Assembly: GCA_964615585.1 (NCBI GenBank)
Contig: CAZTNS010000046.1
Coordinates: 1 to 20,484, forward strand
Direction of reading: 5' to 3'
Source of the DNA: JAQIBY01 sp964615585
GTDB taxonomy: Bacteria > Bacteroidota > Bacteroidia > Bacteroidales > ML635J-15
DNA: 20,484 bases
Shown: positions 8,818 to 17,204 of the stretch, one piece after another
Layout of the letters: each line of letters opens with the position of its first letter
Position numbering within the stretch: position 1 is the first letter of the stretch
Made by a program: the position numbers and the translations under genes
The notes under the pieces: generated by a model
Told to the model about the DNA's origin: nothing
Seen by the model: the letters and a program-made list of their open reading frames with translations, nothing else
Database searches by the model: none

Positions 8818-10959
8818 ATGAAAAGAAGGATTATTGGTTTATTTGCAGTATTGATTGTGTTGACGAGCCTGAATCTCAGGGCTGATGAAGGCATGTGGTT
8901 GCCTGTTTTGCTTGAAAAGTATAACATAGAAGATATGCAAAAAGAAGGCTTTCGCTTGTCTGCTGATGATATATACAGCATCAACAACAGCAGCATGAAG
9001 GATGCTGTGGTTATTTTTGGCGGGGGCTGCACCGGGGAGTTGATTTCTGATGAAGGATTGCTCATTACCAACCATCATTGTGGTTATGGTTTTATACAGA
9101 AACACAGCACACTGGAGCATGATTATCTTACTGAGGGGTTTTGGGCCATGTCGAAAGACGAAGAGCTTGCTAATCAGGGGCTTGAGGTTAGATTTCTGGT
9201 CAAAATGCAAGACGTTACAGCAGAAGCCCTTGAAGGGATTGAAGAAAACATGACTGAAACGGAAAGAAATAGCACCATTGATGTAAATATCAGCAAAATT
9301 CGAGAGAATTATAAAAAGGAAAACAAGGGACATGAGGTAAGCATCAAAGACTTTTTTCATGGCAATCAATATTTTATGTCTGTGTATAAGGCCTATAAGG
9401 ATGTCAGGCTGGTAGGGGCTCCACCATCATCCATTGGCAAATTCGGTGGCGATACCGATAACTGGATGTGGCCGAGGCACACGGGAGATTTTTCCTTATT
9501 CAGGATATACACAGCACCGGATGGCAGTCCGGCTGAATACAGCGAAGAAAATATCCCGATGAAGGCCAAAAAGCATTTTCCCATATCCTTGAAAGGTTAT
9601 AAAAAGGGTGATTTTACCATGGTTTTTGGTTTTCCCGGTTCAACCGATGAATATGCCCCCAGTTATGAACTGGAACTTACAACACAAACGGTTAATCCTG
9701 TTCGCATTGAGATGCGTGATCGTATGCTGGATAAAATGAAATCAGCCATGGAGTCTGATAAACTTATACGTATTCAGTACGCCAGCAAGGTAGCCGGGAT
9801 TGCCAACGGATGGAAAAAATGGATAGGTATAAACCGCGGGCTAAAACGATATCAGGCCATCGATAAAAAGCACAAAGAAGAAAAAGCGTTTAAAGCCTGG
9901 GCAGAGGGTTCTGAATATGAAAACATCCTGGATGATTATCAAAATATTTACACAAAATTGACTCCTTACGAAAAGAAAGCCACCTGTATTTTTGAATCGC
10001 TCAACGGCATAGAACACATAAAATTGGCTTCCGCTTGCCGGAGTTTAATCAACCTTGTTAACCAGGAAGGTTCTGATGAACGTATTGAAGACGAAGTGGA
10101 GTCGTTAAAAAACAGGGCTACGGGCTTTTTTGAAGACTACAATAAAAGCGTTTCCAAAGCCGTTACAAAAGAAATCCTGGACTATTATTACCATAATATT
10201 GAAACAGAATACTGGCCGGAGGTTATGCATACCATCGAAAAAAAGGGGCTGGATAAAACCATGGATAAGATATTTATAAAATCATTGTTTACAGATGAGG
10301 AAAACATGATAGATTATTTAAGCGGATTCAAGGGAAAAGTTAAAAAATTAGAACAAGACCCATTTTATGAACTTTACCAGGATTTTATAGGCATTTACCT
10401 GGACAAAATAAGCCCAAAAACAGGTCGTTACAACATGCTGCTTGACAGCCTTGACAGGCATTATATGGCTGCCCAGATGGCATGGAAAGAAAACAAAACC
10501 TTCTATCCGGATGCCAATTTTACCATGCGCGTCACCTATGGAAGCGTAGATAATTACACCCCAAAAGATGCTGTATTGTACAAACACTATACAAGCATTG
10601 AGGGCATCATGGAAAAAGATGATCCGGATGTGTATGATTATAATGTGCCGGAAAAGCTAAAAACCCTTTATAAAAACAAAAATTACGGCCAATATGCCGA
10701 TGATGATGGGGACATGCCTGTTTGCTTTATTGCAAGTAATCACACATCGGGAGGCAATTCAGGTTCTCCGGTAATCAATGCAGACGGTCATATGATTGGT
10801 ATCAATTTTGATCGCAACTGGGAGGGTACAATGAGTGACCTGATGTATGATCCCGATATGTGCCGTAACATCAGCCTTGATATGCGTTATGCCCTGTTTA
10901 TCATTGATAAATTTGCAGGGGCAAGCTATCTTGTTGATGAAATGACAATAATTAAATAA
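8818..10959 (+). CDS. S46-family dipeptidyl-peptidase, DPP11-like (predicted Asp/Glu-specific)
   Basis: 713 residues, the size of DPP7/DPP11. Signal peptide MKRRIIGLFAVLIVLTSLNL, cleaved near RADEG, so periplasmic. Chymotrypsin-like triad: His in TNHHCGY (H86/H87, the second by analogy to other serine peptidases), Asp D224 in RHTGDFSLFR, Ser S648 in GGNSGSPV. The intervening helical domain typical of S46 (about 280-570) is present. The residue 18 after the catalytic Ser is Arg (R666, in NFDRNWEG). In Porphyromonas DPP11 an Arg at this spot (Arg673) sets preference for Asp/Glu at P1, while DPP7 has Gly, so acidic specificity is inferred. Role: removes dipeptides from peptide N-termini as part of peptide nutrition. 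It may read through from maf (31-base gap) and is followed by ssb after 31 bases. Confidence 0.93.
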   Translation: MKRRIIGLFAVLIVLTSLNLRADEGMWLPVLLEKYNIEDMQKEGFRLSADDIYSINNSSMKDAVVIFGGGCTGELISDEGLLITNHHCGYGFIQKHSTLEHDYLTEGFWAMSKDEELANQGLEVRFLVKMQDVTAEALEGIEENMTETERNSTIDVNISKIRENYKKENKGHEVSIKDFFHGNQYFMSVYKAYKDVRLVGAPPSSIGKFGGDTDNWMWPRHTGDFSLFRIYTAPDGSPAEYSEENIPMKAKKHFPISLKGYKKGDFTMVFGFPGSTDEYAPSYELELTTQTVNPVRIEMRDRMLDKMKSAMESDKLIRIQYASKVAGIANGWKKWIGINRGLKRYQAIDKKHKEEKAFKAWAEGSEYENILDDYQNIYTKLTPYEKKATCIFESLNGIEHIKLASACRSLINLVNQEGSDERIEDEVESLKNRATGFFEDYNKSVSKAVTKEILDYYYHNIETEYWPEVMHTIEKKGLDKTMDKIFIKSLFTDEENMIDYLSGFKGKVKKLEQDPFYELYQDFIGIYLDKISPKTGRYNMLLDSLDRHYMAAQMAWKENKTFYPDANFTMRVTYGSVDNYTPKDAVLYKHYTSIEGIMEKDDPDVYDYNVPEKLKTLYKNKNYGQYADDDGDMPVCFIASNHTSGGNSGSPVINADGHMIGINFDRNWEGTMSDLMYDPDMCRNISLDMRYALFIIDKFAGASYLVDEMTIIK

Positions 10960-10990
10960 AGTATAAACCCAACACTAAATTTCAATTTTT

Positions 10991-11467
10991 ATGATCAACA
11001 AAGTAATTCTTTTAGGTAACGTAGGCAAAGACCCTGATATCAATTATATCCAACCGGATGTGCCGCTTGCAAAATTTCCACTTGCAACAGACGAGTCTTT
11101 CAAACGCAACGATGGAGAATGGGAAAACCGTACGGAATGGCATAACGTCGTGGCCTGGCGCAACACGGCAAAATACGTCGAAGGCAGGATCAAAAAAGGC
11201 ATGCAGGTATATATTGAAGGGAAGATCCAAACCCGGAAATATGAAGACCAAAACGGACAGGAAAAATACATTACCCAAATCGTGGCACAAATAATCCGCA
11301 TCATCAACAAACGTGGCATGGATGATGATACTCAGCAAAATCAACCGCCACAGGCAGCCACAGACGATGCCCCGAAAAAGGAGAATGTGCCGCCACAAAA
11401 TGAATCTGCCCCCAATGAAGATCCGTTCAGCGAAGAAAATAATGAAGATGATGATCTGCCGTTTTAA
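10991..11467 (+). CDS. ssb: Single-stranded DNA-binding protein
   Basis: 158 residues. An N-terminal OB fold (about 1-108) starts MINKVILLGNVGKDPDI and has the conserved aromatic-rich segments TEWHNVVAWRNTAKY and YIEGKIQTRKYEDQNG. A Gln/Pro/Asn-rich acidic linker follows (about 109-150), ending in the acidic tip DDDLPF that docks replication and repair partners. It is a bona fide full-length replicative SSB, not a phage remnant. Place in the genome: Bacteroidota commonly carry ssb just ahead of gldE and gldD, as here. No strong ribosome site; the ATG is fixed by the conserved N-terminus. Confidence 0.95.
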   Translation: MINKVILLGNVGKDPDINYIQPDVPLAKFPLATDESFKRNDGEWENRTEWHNVVAWRNTAKYVEGRIKKGMQVYIEGKIQTRKYEDQNGQEKYITQIVAQIIRIINKRGMDDDTQQNQPPQAATDDAPKKENVPPQNESAPNEDPFSEENNEDDDLPF

Positions 11468-11572
11468 ATTATACAATGATGTTGAATGAAGTATTTATCC
11501 GGGAAGACTCCCTGATCAGTTAATGGTTCAATATCATTAATAATATGCATTCATTTACGTACAAATAAATAT

Positions 11573-12841
11573 ATGGGAACAGGCATTGGCATTTTATTGA
11601 TTGTTTTTTTAATTCTGTGTTCGGCACTTGTGTCAGGATCAGAAGTGGCGTATTTTTCACTTACCCCTACCGATAAACAGGTCATTGCTGATAAAAACAA
11701 CAGTGTGAGCATGGTGGTAATGAAAATGTTAGACAAACCTGAGTTTTTGCTAGCCACGATTTTGGTAGCCAACAACTTTATCAATGTTGCAATTGTAATT
11801 CTGGCTGCTTATGTCACAGACCCCCTGCTTTATGCCATTGAGCCCGAGGCCCTGCGGTTCATTATTCAGGTTGTGGTCGTTACATTTGTGCTTTTACTGC
11901 TTGGCGAATTGATGCCAAAGGTGTATGCCAACAAATTTGCACGTAAATATGCCATGAGCATGGCTTTACCACTTCACCTGATAAGTAAAATATTTTATCC
12001 GGTATCTGTCTTGCTTACCAAAAGTACAGATGTCATCAACAAGCGATTGCAGAAAAGGCACAAAAACATCAGCATGGAAGAACTGAGTCAGGCTATTGAG
12101 CTGGCCTCCGAAAACCTCATTGATGAAAAAGAAATGCTTGAAGGCATTGTTAATTTCAGCAACATTCAGGTTAAGGAGATCATGAAACCAAGACTAAGCA
12201 TTGTCGGGCTTGATCTTTCATCGGATATGAACAAAGTATTGTCGGTTATTGTGGAGTCGGGGTATTCGAGGTTGCCCGTGTATAAAGATAACCTGGATAA
12301 TATAAAGGGGATACTATACGCCAAAGACCTGTTGTCGTACTTAAATCAAAAGGATAAAAAGGATTTTAAATGGCAAAGTCTCATCAGGGATTTTTATTTT
12401 GTTCCCGAATCAAAAAAGATATCTGCTTTGCTCGAGAAGTTTCAACAAAAAAAAATCCACCTTGCTATTGTTGTGGATGAATATGGAGGAACAAGTGGGT
12501 TGGTTACACTAGAAGATATCCTTGAAGAGATTGTTGGAGAAATCATTGATGAATCTGATATGGAAGAAAACCTGTACAAAAAAACAGGAAAAAATTTATG
12601 GGAATTCGATGCCAGGACTTCTCTCAATGATTTTTGTAAAATTATGAATTGTAACAGCAACGAATTTGATGAAATTAAAGGGGATGCGGACTCTCTGGCG
12701 GGGCTTATTCTTGAAATCAAGGGTGAAATGCCGGCTAAAAATGAAAATGTTCCGTATAAAAATTTTATTTTCACAATAACCTCGGTTGATAACCGGCGCA
12801 TCAAATCCATAAAAGTGAATATTAAAGATGACGAAAAATAA
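11573..12841 (+). CDS. gldE: Gliding-motility-associated CNNM/CBS-domain membrane protein GldE
   Basis: 422 residues. CNNM-type membrane domain at about 1-185, starting MGTGIGILLIVFLILCSALV with the conserved GSEVAYFSL after the first helix. A CBS pair follows (about 200-325: IMKPRLSIVGLD, SRLPVYKDNLDNIKGILYAKDLL, then AIVVDEYGGTSGLVTLEDI), and a C-terminal CorC/HlyC domain (about 340-418). The family is related to Mg/Co efflux proteins. In Flavobacterium johnsoniae, GldE overproduction partly suppresses gldB defects, and it is always found with gldD. Its 3' end overlaps gldD by 14 bases, supporting cotranscription. Named GldE rather than a generic hemolysin-like protein because of the ssb and gldD neighbours. 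Confidence 0.9.
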   Translation: MGTGIGILLIVFLILCSALVSGSEVAYFSLTPTDKQVIADKNNSVSMVVMKMLDKPEFLLATILVANNFINVAIVILAAYVTDPLLYAIEPEALRFIIQVVVVTFVLLLLGELMPKVYANKFARKYAMSMALPLHLISKIFYPVSVLLTKSTDVINKRLQKRHKNISMEELSQAIELASENLIDEKEMLEGIVNFSNIQVKEIMKPRLSIVGLDLSSDMNKVLSVIVESGYSRLPVYKDNLDNIKGILYAKDLLSYLNQKDKKDFKWQSLIRDFYFVPESKKISALLEKFQQKKIHLAIVVDEYGGTSGLVTLEDILEEIVGEIIDESDMEENLYKKTGKNLWEFDARTSLNDFCKIMNCNSNEFDEIKGDADSLAGLILEIKGEMPAKNENVPYKNFIFTITSVDNRRIKSIKVNIKDDEK

Positions 12842-13412
12842 GTGGATGTTTCTGCTGTACATTGTGATTGTGCCGGCAGGATTGATAACATACAGTTGTA
12901 AAAACAAACCAGCAAGTCCCAAACCAAAAGGATATTTCCGTATTGACCTGCCCGAAAAAAACTATATCCGTTACGACGGAGAATGTCCCTATCATTTTGA
13001 TTATCCCGAATATGCCATGGTGATCAAAGGGAAAGAGCCTCATCCCTGTTGGCTTAATTTGTATTTTCCGCTGAACAAAGCCACCATTTATTTTACGTAC
13101 AAAAATGTCAACAATGAACTCAAAACCCTAACCGAAGACACCAGGGAAATGGTGTATAAGCATACTGTAAAAGCTTCTGCCATCGACGAAAAAGCGTTTT
13201 CAAACGATACGGCGGGGGTGTATGGCATTATGTATGAACTCAAAGGCAATGTGGCCTCCTGGGTACAGTTTTACATGACAGACAGCAGTGAGCATTTTGT
13301 CAGGGGGTCGCTTTACTTTGGGATGAAACCAAACAAAGACAGCATTGCTCCTGTACTGAATTTTTTAAAAAAAGATATTGAACATTTAATGGAAACCACA
13401 AGCTGGAATTAA
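12828..13412 (+). CDS. gldD: Gliding motility lipoprotein GldD
   Basis: 194 residues. N-terminal hydrophobic signal (about residues 6-21) followed by YSCKN, with the likely lipidated Cys at position 24; the -3 residue is Thr, a loose lipobox of the kind tolerated in Bacteroidota. The mature part begins PKPKGYFRIDLPEKNY and continues with CPYHFDYPEYA, the conserved GldD opening, then HPCWLNLYFP and the conserved central and C-terminal blocks. Family role: an envelope lipoprotein required for gliding and for type IX secretion-linked functions in Flavobacterium. The T9SS sorting domain on the M14 peptidase in this window implies the system is present here. Overlaps gldE by 14 bases. Confidence 0.9.
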   Translation: MTKNKWMFLLYIVIVPAGLITYSCKNKPASPKPKGYFRIDLPEKNYIRYDGECPYHFDYPEYAMVIKGKEPHPCWLNLYFPLNKATIYFTYKNVNNELKTLTEDTREMVYKHTVKASAIDEKAFSNDTAGVYGIMYELKGNVASWVQFYMTDSSEHFVRGSLYFGMKPNKDSIAPVLNFLKKDIEHLMETTSWN

Positions 13413-13484
13413 ATTATCATCCCTACATTCAAAATACCGCGTGATTTGAAAAATTAACTATCTTTGCTATTGAACACACTAATT

Positions 13485-13587
13485 AAGTTCAAAATTAGGA
13501 TTTAGGTGTTAGGAGTTAGGATTTAGGGGTAAGAAGTCTCACGACCTAACCCCTAAATCCTACCCCCTAACACCTTATTTGGAACTT
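13485..13587. repeat. 103-bp palindromic repeat, gene-less copy of the TTAGGGG element
   Basis: A near-complete palindrome between gldD and the phosphopantetheinyl transferase gene. Outer ends: AAGTTCAAAATTAGG (13485-13499) against CCTTATTTGGAACTT (13573-13587), 13 of 15 pairing. Inner arms: 13505-13534 against 13545-13574, about 26 of 30 pairing, rich in TTAGG/TTAGGGG, around a 10-base loop. The same motifs and the same right end occur at 19871-19946 and 20430-20459. There is no coding potential and no U tract. It could be a MITE-like or REP-like element. It may also form a strong hairpin in transcripts. Confidence 0.75.
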
Positions 13588-13652
13588 TATCCAATGATTA
13601 TTAAAAACACAAATTTTTAAACATATCAACAATTTATAAGATTAGAGCCATT

Positions 13653-14243
13653 ATGATCATTCACCACATTATACCATCCGAAGACATAACCATTTATCTG
13701 CAGCAATTGCCGCGGCATTATTCCGGTGAATTATTCCCCTTGTCAGATAAAGATAGAAGCCAACTGAATAAGTTCAAAAACAGGCAGAGGAAACGGGAAT
13801 TTCTTGCGGTAAGGCACTTGTTGTACCAGGTAGGCCTTGGCAACAGCTTAACTTATAACCAAAAAAAACCTCAACTGAAAAACAGCGGGTACAACATCAG
13901 CATTTCGCATTGTAAAACACATGCTACCATTGCTATTTCACAGTCTCCAGTAGGCATTGACCTGGAAATCCCCGGAAACCGGATCAAAAAAACTGCCGGT
14001 AAATTTCTTACCCACAAGGAAAAACAACTGGCCAACGATGACATCCGGATGCTTACCCTGTTTTGGTCTGCAAAAGAGAGCGTTTATAAAATCAACAACA
14101 ACCTGAAGAATTTTAAACAACAGATGCAAATTGTTGGGCACGATGCCGATAATAATTACATCAGTGTAGAAAGTAAAAACGAACATTACAACTGTTTTTA
14201 CAAAGACATGTCAGATGTATTGCTGAGCTGGTGTGTAAAGTAA
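13653..14243 (+). CDS. 4'-phosphopantetheinyl transferase (Sfp superfamily)
   Basis: 196 residues, slightly short of Sfp (about 224) but with all signature blocks: NISISHCKTHATIAIS, VGIDLEI with Mg2+-binding D103 and E105, and LFWSAKESVYK with W138, K141, E142 and K146. Role: transfers phosphopantetheine from CoA to a Ser of an acyl or peptidyl carrier protein. With no polyketide or NRPS genes nearby, the fatty-acid ACP or a pigment-type carrier is the likely partner. It lies 240 bases after gldD; in many Bacteroidota a transferase of this type follows the gld genes. A palindromic repeat sits in the gap, so it may have its own promoter, which I could not identify. Converges on valS. Confidence 0.9.
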   Translation: MIIHHIIPSEDITIYLQQLPRHYSGELFPLSDKDRSQLNKFKNRQRKREFLAVRHLLYQVGLGNSLTYNQKKPQLKNSGYNISISHCKTHATIAISQSPVGIDLEIPGNRIKKTAGKFLTHKEKQLANDDIRMLTLFWSAKESVYKINNNLKNFKQQMQIVGHDADNNYISVESKNEHYNCFYKDMSDVLLSWCVK

Positions 14244-14368
14244 CGGGGAAACCATATATTTCAAGGGGCATTAAAAATGGCCGGCTATTTCCTTGACATG
14301 GCATTGATGTTATGTCAAGCCAACCATGACATTAGTCTCTCACGCAACGTACAGAAAATCCTTTTGTT
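14244..14368. other. Convergent spacer with a small inverted repeat
   Basis: Short spacer between the transferase gene and valS. TTGACAT (14293-14299) pairs with ATGTCAA (14312-14318) around a 12-base loop; the stem is AT-rich and lacks a clear U run, so terminator function is doubtful. The right part carries a short gene-end remnant described separately. Confidence 0.4.
14332..14361 (-). pseudogene. Possible C-terminal remnant of a FISUMP-domain surface protein
   Basis: Read on the minus strand this gives GFSVRCVRD followed by a stop. That is the characteristic ending of FISUMP (Fibrobacter succinogenes major paralogous) domain proteins, which are frequent in Bacteroidota; formylglycine-type enzymes end in a similar RCVRD. 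Only ten codons survive and they begin seven bases beyond the valS stop, so no gene is left. The match is short and from memory. Confidence 0.35.
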
Positions 14369-17008
14369 TTATTGTTGTTGCAGGTTTTGCAGTTGTTCTT
14401 TAATAAGCCGTATGTTTTCTTCGGCGTCGGCTTTTTTTTGTTTTTCCTTTGCTACTACCTGCTCAGGAGCGTTGTTGACAAAGCGTTCGTTGCTGAGTTT
14501 TTTCATGATGGTTTTCAGAAATCCCTGGTTGTATTCCAGGTCTTTTTGCAGCTTTTTTATCTCTTCATCAGTGTTGATAAGCCCGGATAAGGGGACATAG
14601 TATTCATTGGTGTTGACGATGAATGACGCTGCTCCGTTGATTTTTTCGTTGACATGTTCAATGGACTCAAGGTTGCACAGCTTGCTTATTACCGGTTCAA
14701 AGACAGGGTTGTAATTTTTTTGATGGGGAATCAGCTTAAGCTCAAGTTTATTTTTCACCGGTATGTTTTTAGCTTTACGAATGGTGCGGATATTGCTTAC
14801 CACTTCTTTTGTGATTTCAAAATCTTTAAGTTTTTTCTCATCAGCATTTTCGGCATCAGGCCAGTTTGCTATGATGATGCAATCGTTTTCATCGCGCTTA
14901 TCAATAAGGTGCCAGATTTCTTCGGTGATAAATGGCATGAACGGATGCAGCAGTTTAAGGAGCGTTTCGAAATACCCAATGGTAGTTTTAAGGGTGTGTT
15001 TATCTATTGGCTGTTGATATGCGGGTTTGATGATCTCAAGGTACCATGAGCAGAAATCATCCCAGAACAGCCGGTAAACAGTCATCAGGGCTTCCGAGAG
15101 ACGGAATTCATCAAATTGGTTGTTGAGTTTATTGATGTCATGATTGAGTTTGTTTTCGAACCATTTAGCGGCTTCAGCGGCGGCACGGGGTTGTTGTATC
15201 TGAGGATCGGGGCCCCAGGATTTTACAAGGCGGAAGGCGTTCCATATTTTGTTGGCAAAATTGCGTCCCTGTTCGGGTAGGCTGTCGTTGTACAGCAAAT
15301 CACCGCCGGCGGGTGAGCAGAGCAACATGCCCATGCGTACACCATCTGCGCCGTATTTATCCATCAGTTTTATGGGATCAGGGCTGTTGCCAAGCGATTT
15401 CGACATTTTTCTCCTGTGGATATCACGCACGATGCCATGCAGATAGACATTTGAAAAGGGTTTTTCTCCTGCGTATTCATACCCTGCCATGATCATACGG
15501 GCTACCCAGAAAAACAATATTTCAGGGGCTGTTATGAGGTCATTGGTTGGGTAGTAATATGTAAAGTCTTTATTATCAGGATTCCGGATGCCATCAAATA
15601 CAGATATTGGCCACAGCCATGAACTGAACCAGGTGTCAAGCACATCTTCATCCTGCCGGAGGTCGTTGAGGCTGAGGTTTGGGTTATTGGCTTTTTCGCG
15701 TGCCAGTTTCAGGGCTTCTTTTTCAGATTCGGCCACCACATAACCGTTGTTGCCGGGCAGGTACCAGGCCGGAATGCGATGGCCCCACCAGAGCTGGCGT
15801 GAAATACACCAGTCACGGACGTTTTCCATCCAGTGGCGGTATGTGTTTTTGAATTTGGGCGGGTGCAGTTTGATGTCATCGTTCATCACTGCGTCCAATG
15901 CCGGTTTTGCCAGCTTTTTCATTTCAACGAACCATTGCATCGACAGTTTTGGTTCGATAACAGCATCTGTGCGTTCGCTGCGTCCGACTTTATTGACGTA
16001 ATCTTCGGTTTTGATAAGGGCGCCGCATTTGTCCAGCTCTTTGGCGGTCAATTCACGGGCTTCAAACCTGTCAGTGCCGACAAACAGTTCTGCCTTTTCA
16101 TTGAGTGTGCCATCATCGCTAAAAATATCAATGGAATCAAGATTGTGTTTAACGCCGATTTCATAGTCATTGACATCATGAGCTGGTGTAATTTTCAGGC
16201 ATCCTGTACCAAATTCCATGTCCACGTATTCATCTTCAATGATGGGCACGATACGGTTTACCATTGGAACAACTGCCTGCTTGCCTTTCAGGTGAGCGAA
16301 GCGTTTGTCGTTTGGGTTGATACACACAGCAGTATCGCCAAGAATGGTTTCGGGGCGGGTAGTGGCAATGGTCACATATTCATCGGGATTGTCTGCTACC
16401 TGATAGCGGACGTAATAGAGTTTTGATTTTTCTTCGGTATAAACCACTTCTTCATCGGAGACGGCAGTTTTGGCCTGCGGGTCCCAGTTTACCATGCGTA
16501 CACCGCGGTAAATCAGCCCTTTCTTATAGAGGTCAATAAACACTTTGATGACGGATTCGGAACGGATTTTATCCATGGTGAAAGCAGTGCGTTCCCAGTC
16601 GCAACTGGCGCCCAGTTTTTTGAGTTGGTCAAGAATAATGCCCCCGTGTTTTTCTTTCCATTCCCAGGCATGTTCCATAAATTCATCCCGGGAAAGGTCC
16701 CCTTTTCTGATGCCTTCGTCGCGAAGTTTGTTTACTACCTTTGCTTCGGTAGCAATGGATGCATGGTCGGTACCCGGTACCCATACGGTATTTTTTCCAA
16801 GCATGCGTGCCCGCCTTACCAAAATATCCTGGATGGTGTTGTTAAGCATGTGACCCATATGAAGCACCCCTGTAACATTTGGTGGCGGGATAACATTGAC
16901 ATAAGGTTCCCTGTTGTCGGGTTCTGAATGAAAATAACCATTGTTCATCCAGTGTTTGTACCATTTTGATTCTGTTTTTTCCGGGCTGTATTTACTTGGA
17001 ATCGTCAT
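14369..17008 (-). CDS. valS: Valine--tRNA ligase
   Basis: 879 residues, normal for bacterial ValRS. Class I motifs: PPPNVTGVLHMGH with HMGH at 50-53 (the HIGH motif) and KMSKS at 534-538. Between them are the connective-peptide editing domain with TTRPETILGDTAV and the GTGCLKITPAHDVNDYE segment used for Thr-tRNA hydrolysis. Then the catalytic WFSSWLWPISVF region, the anticodon-binding helical domain with SWYLEIIKPAY and PFMPFITEEIWH, and the C-terminal coiled coil (about 815-879, ending LQNLQQQ). Catalyses ATP-dependent charging of tRNA-Val in the cytoplasm. Single-gene unit; convergent with the transferase gene and divergent from the hydrolase gene. An exact TAnnTTTG -7 element lies 27 bases upstream of the start. 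Confidence 0.97.
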   Translation of the reverse strand: MTIPSKYSPEKTESKWYKHWMNNGYFHSEPDNREPYVNVIPPPNVTGVLHMGHMLNNTIQDILVRRARMLGKNTVWVPGTDHASIATEAKVVNKLRDEGIRKGDLSRDEFMEHAWEWKEKHGGIILDQLKKLGASCDWERTAFTMDKIRSESVIKVFIDLYKKGLIYRGVRMVNWDPQAKTAVSDEEVVYTEEKSKLYYVRYQVADNPDEYVTIATTRPETILGDTAVCINPNDKRFAHLKGKQAVVPMVNRIVPIIEDEYVDMEFGTGCLKITPAHDVNDYEIGVKHNLDSIDIFSDDGTLNEKAELFVGTDRFEARELTAKELDKCGALIKTEDYVNKVGRSERTDAVIEPKLSMQWFVEMKKLAKPALDAVMNDDIKLHPPKFKNTYRHWMENVRDWCISRQLWWGHRIPAWYLPGNNGYVVAESEKEALKLAREKANNPNLSLNDLRQDEDVLDTWFSSWLWPISVFDGIRNPDNKDFTYYYPTNDLITAPEILFFWVARMIMAGYEYAGEKPFSNVYLHGIVRDIHRRKMSKSLGNSPDPIKLMDKYGADGVRMGMLLCSPAGGDLLYNDSLPEQGRNFANKIWNAFRLVKSWGPDPQIQQPRAAAEAAKWFENKLNHDINKLNNQFDEFRLSEALMTVYRLFWDDFCSWYLEIIKPAYQQPIDKHTLKTTIGYFETLLKLLHPFMPFITEEIWHLIDKRDENDCIIIANWPDAENADEKKLKDFEITKEVVSNIRTIRKAKNIPVKNKLELKLIPHQKNYNPVFEPVISKLCNLESIEHVNEKINGAASFIVNTNEYYVPLSGLINTDEEIKKLQKDLEYNQGFLKTIMKKLSNERFVNNAPEQVVAKEKQKKADAEENIRLIKEQLQNLQQQ

Positions 17009-17034
17009 AAATAAATGCTTTGTTTATAAGGCCA

Positions 17035-17042
17035 CAAAAATA
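17035..17042 (-). promoter_or_regulatory. valS: Candidate -7 promoter element of valS
   Basis: On the minus strand this reads TATTTTTG, an exact TAnnTTTG match. The upstream position with 19-base spacing is CTG rather than TTG, so the -33 match is partial. Confidence 0.45.
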
Positions 17043-17204
17043 GTATGATTTTTTTAGAAGACAGATTTTTTGTTGATTTATGTTTAATGCTTGTTTCCGG
17101 GATAATTTGTGTAATTTTAACATCTAAACCGGGAAGCCTGCACGTAGTATCTGGCTTTTGTTGGCTCACAGCCGGGATGTGATACAAAAATAAATACGTT
17201 GGTT

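Noticed and set aside
13505..13574. TTAGGG-like strings as telomere-type DNA
   Set aside because: They are arms of a palindrome inside a bacterial chromosome-like gene set, not tandem end repeats.
13485..13587. CRISPR array from repeated TTAGGG units
   Set aside because: No regularly spaced direct repeats with unique spacers; the pattern is an inverted repeat.
14293..14318. TTGACAT/ATGTCAA hairpin as an intrinsic terminator
   Set aside because: Weak AT-rich stem, large loop and no U tract.
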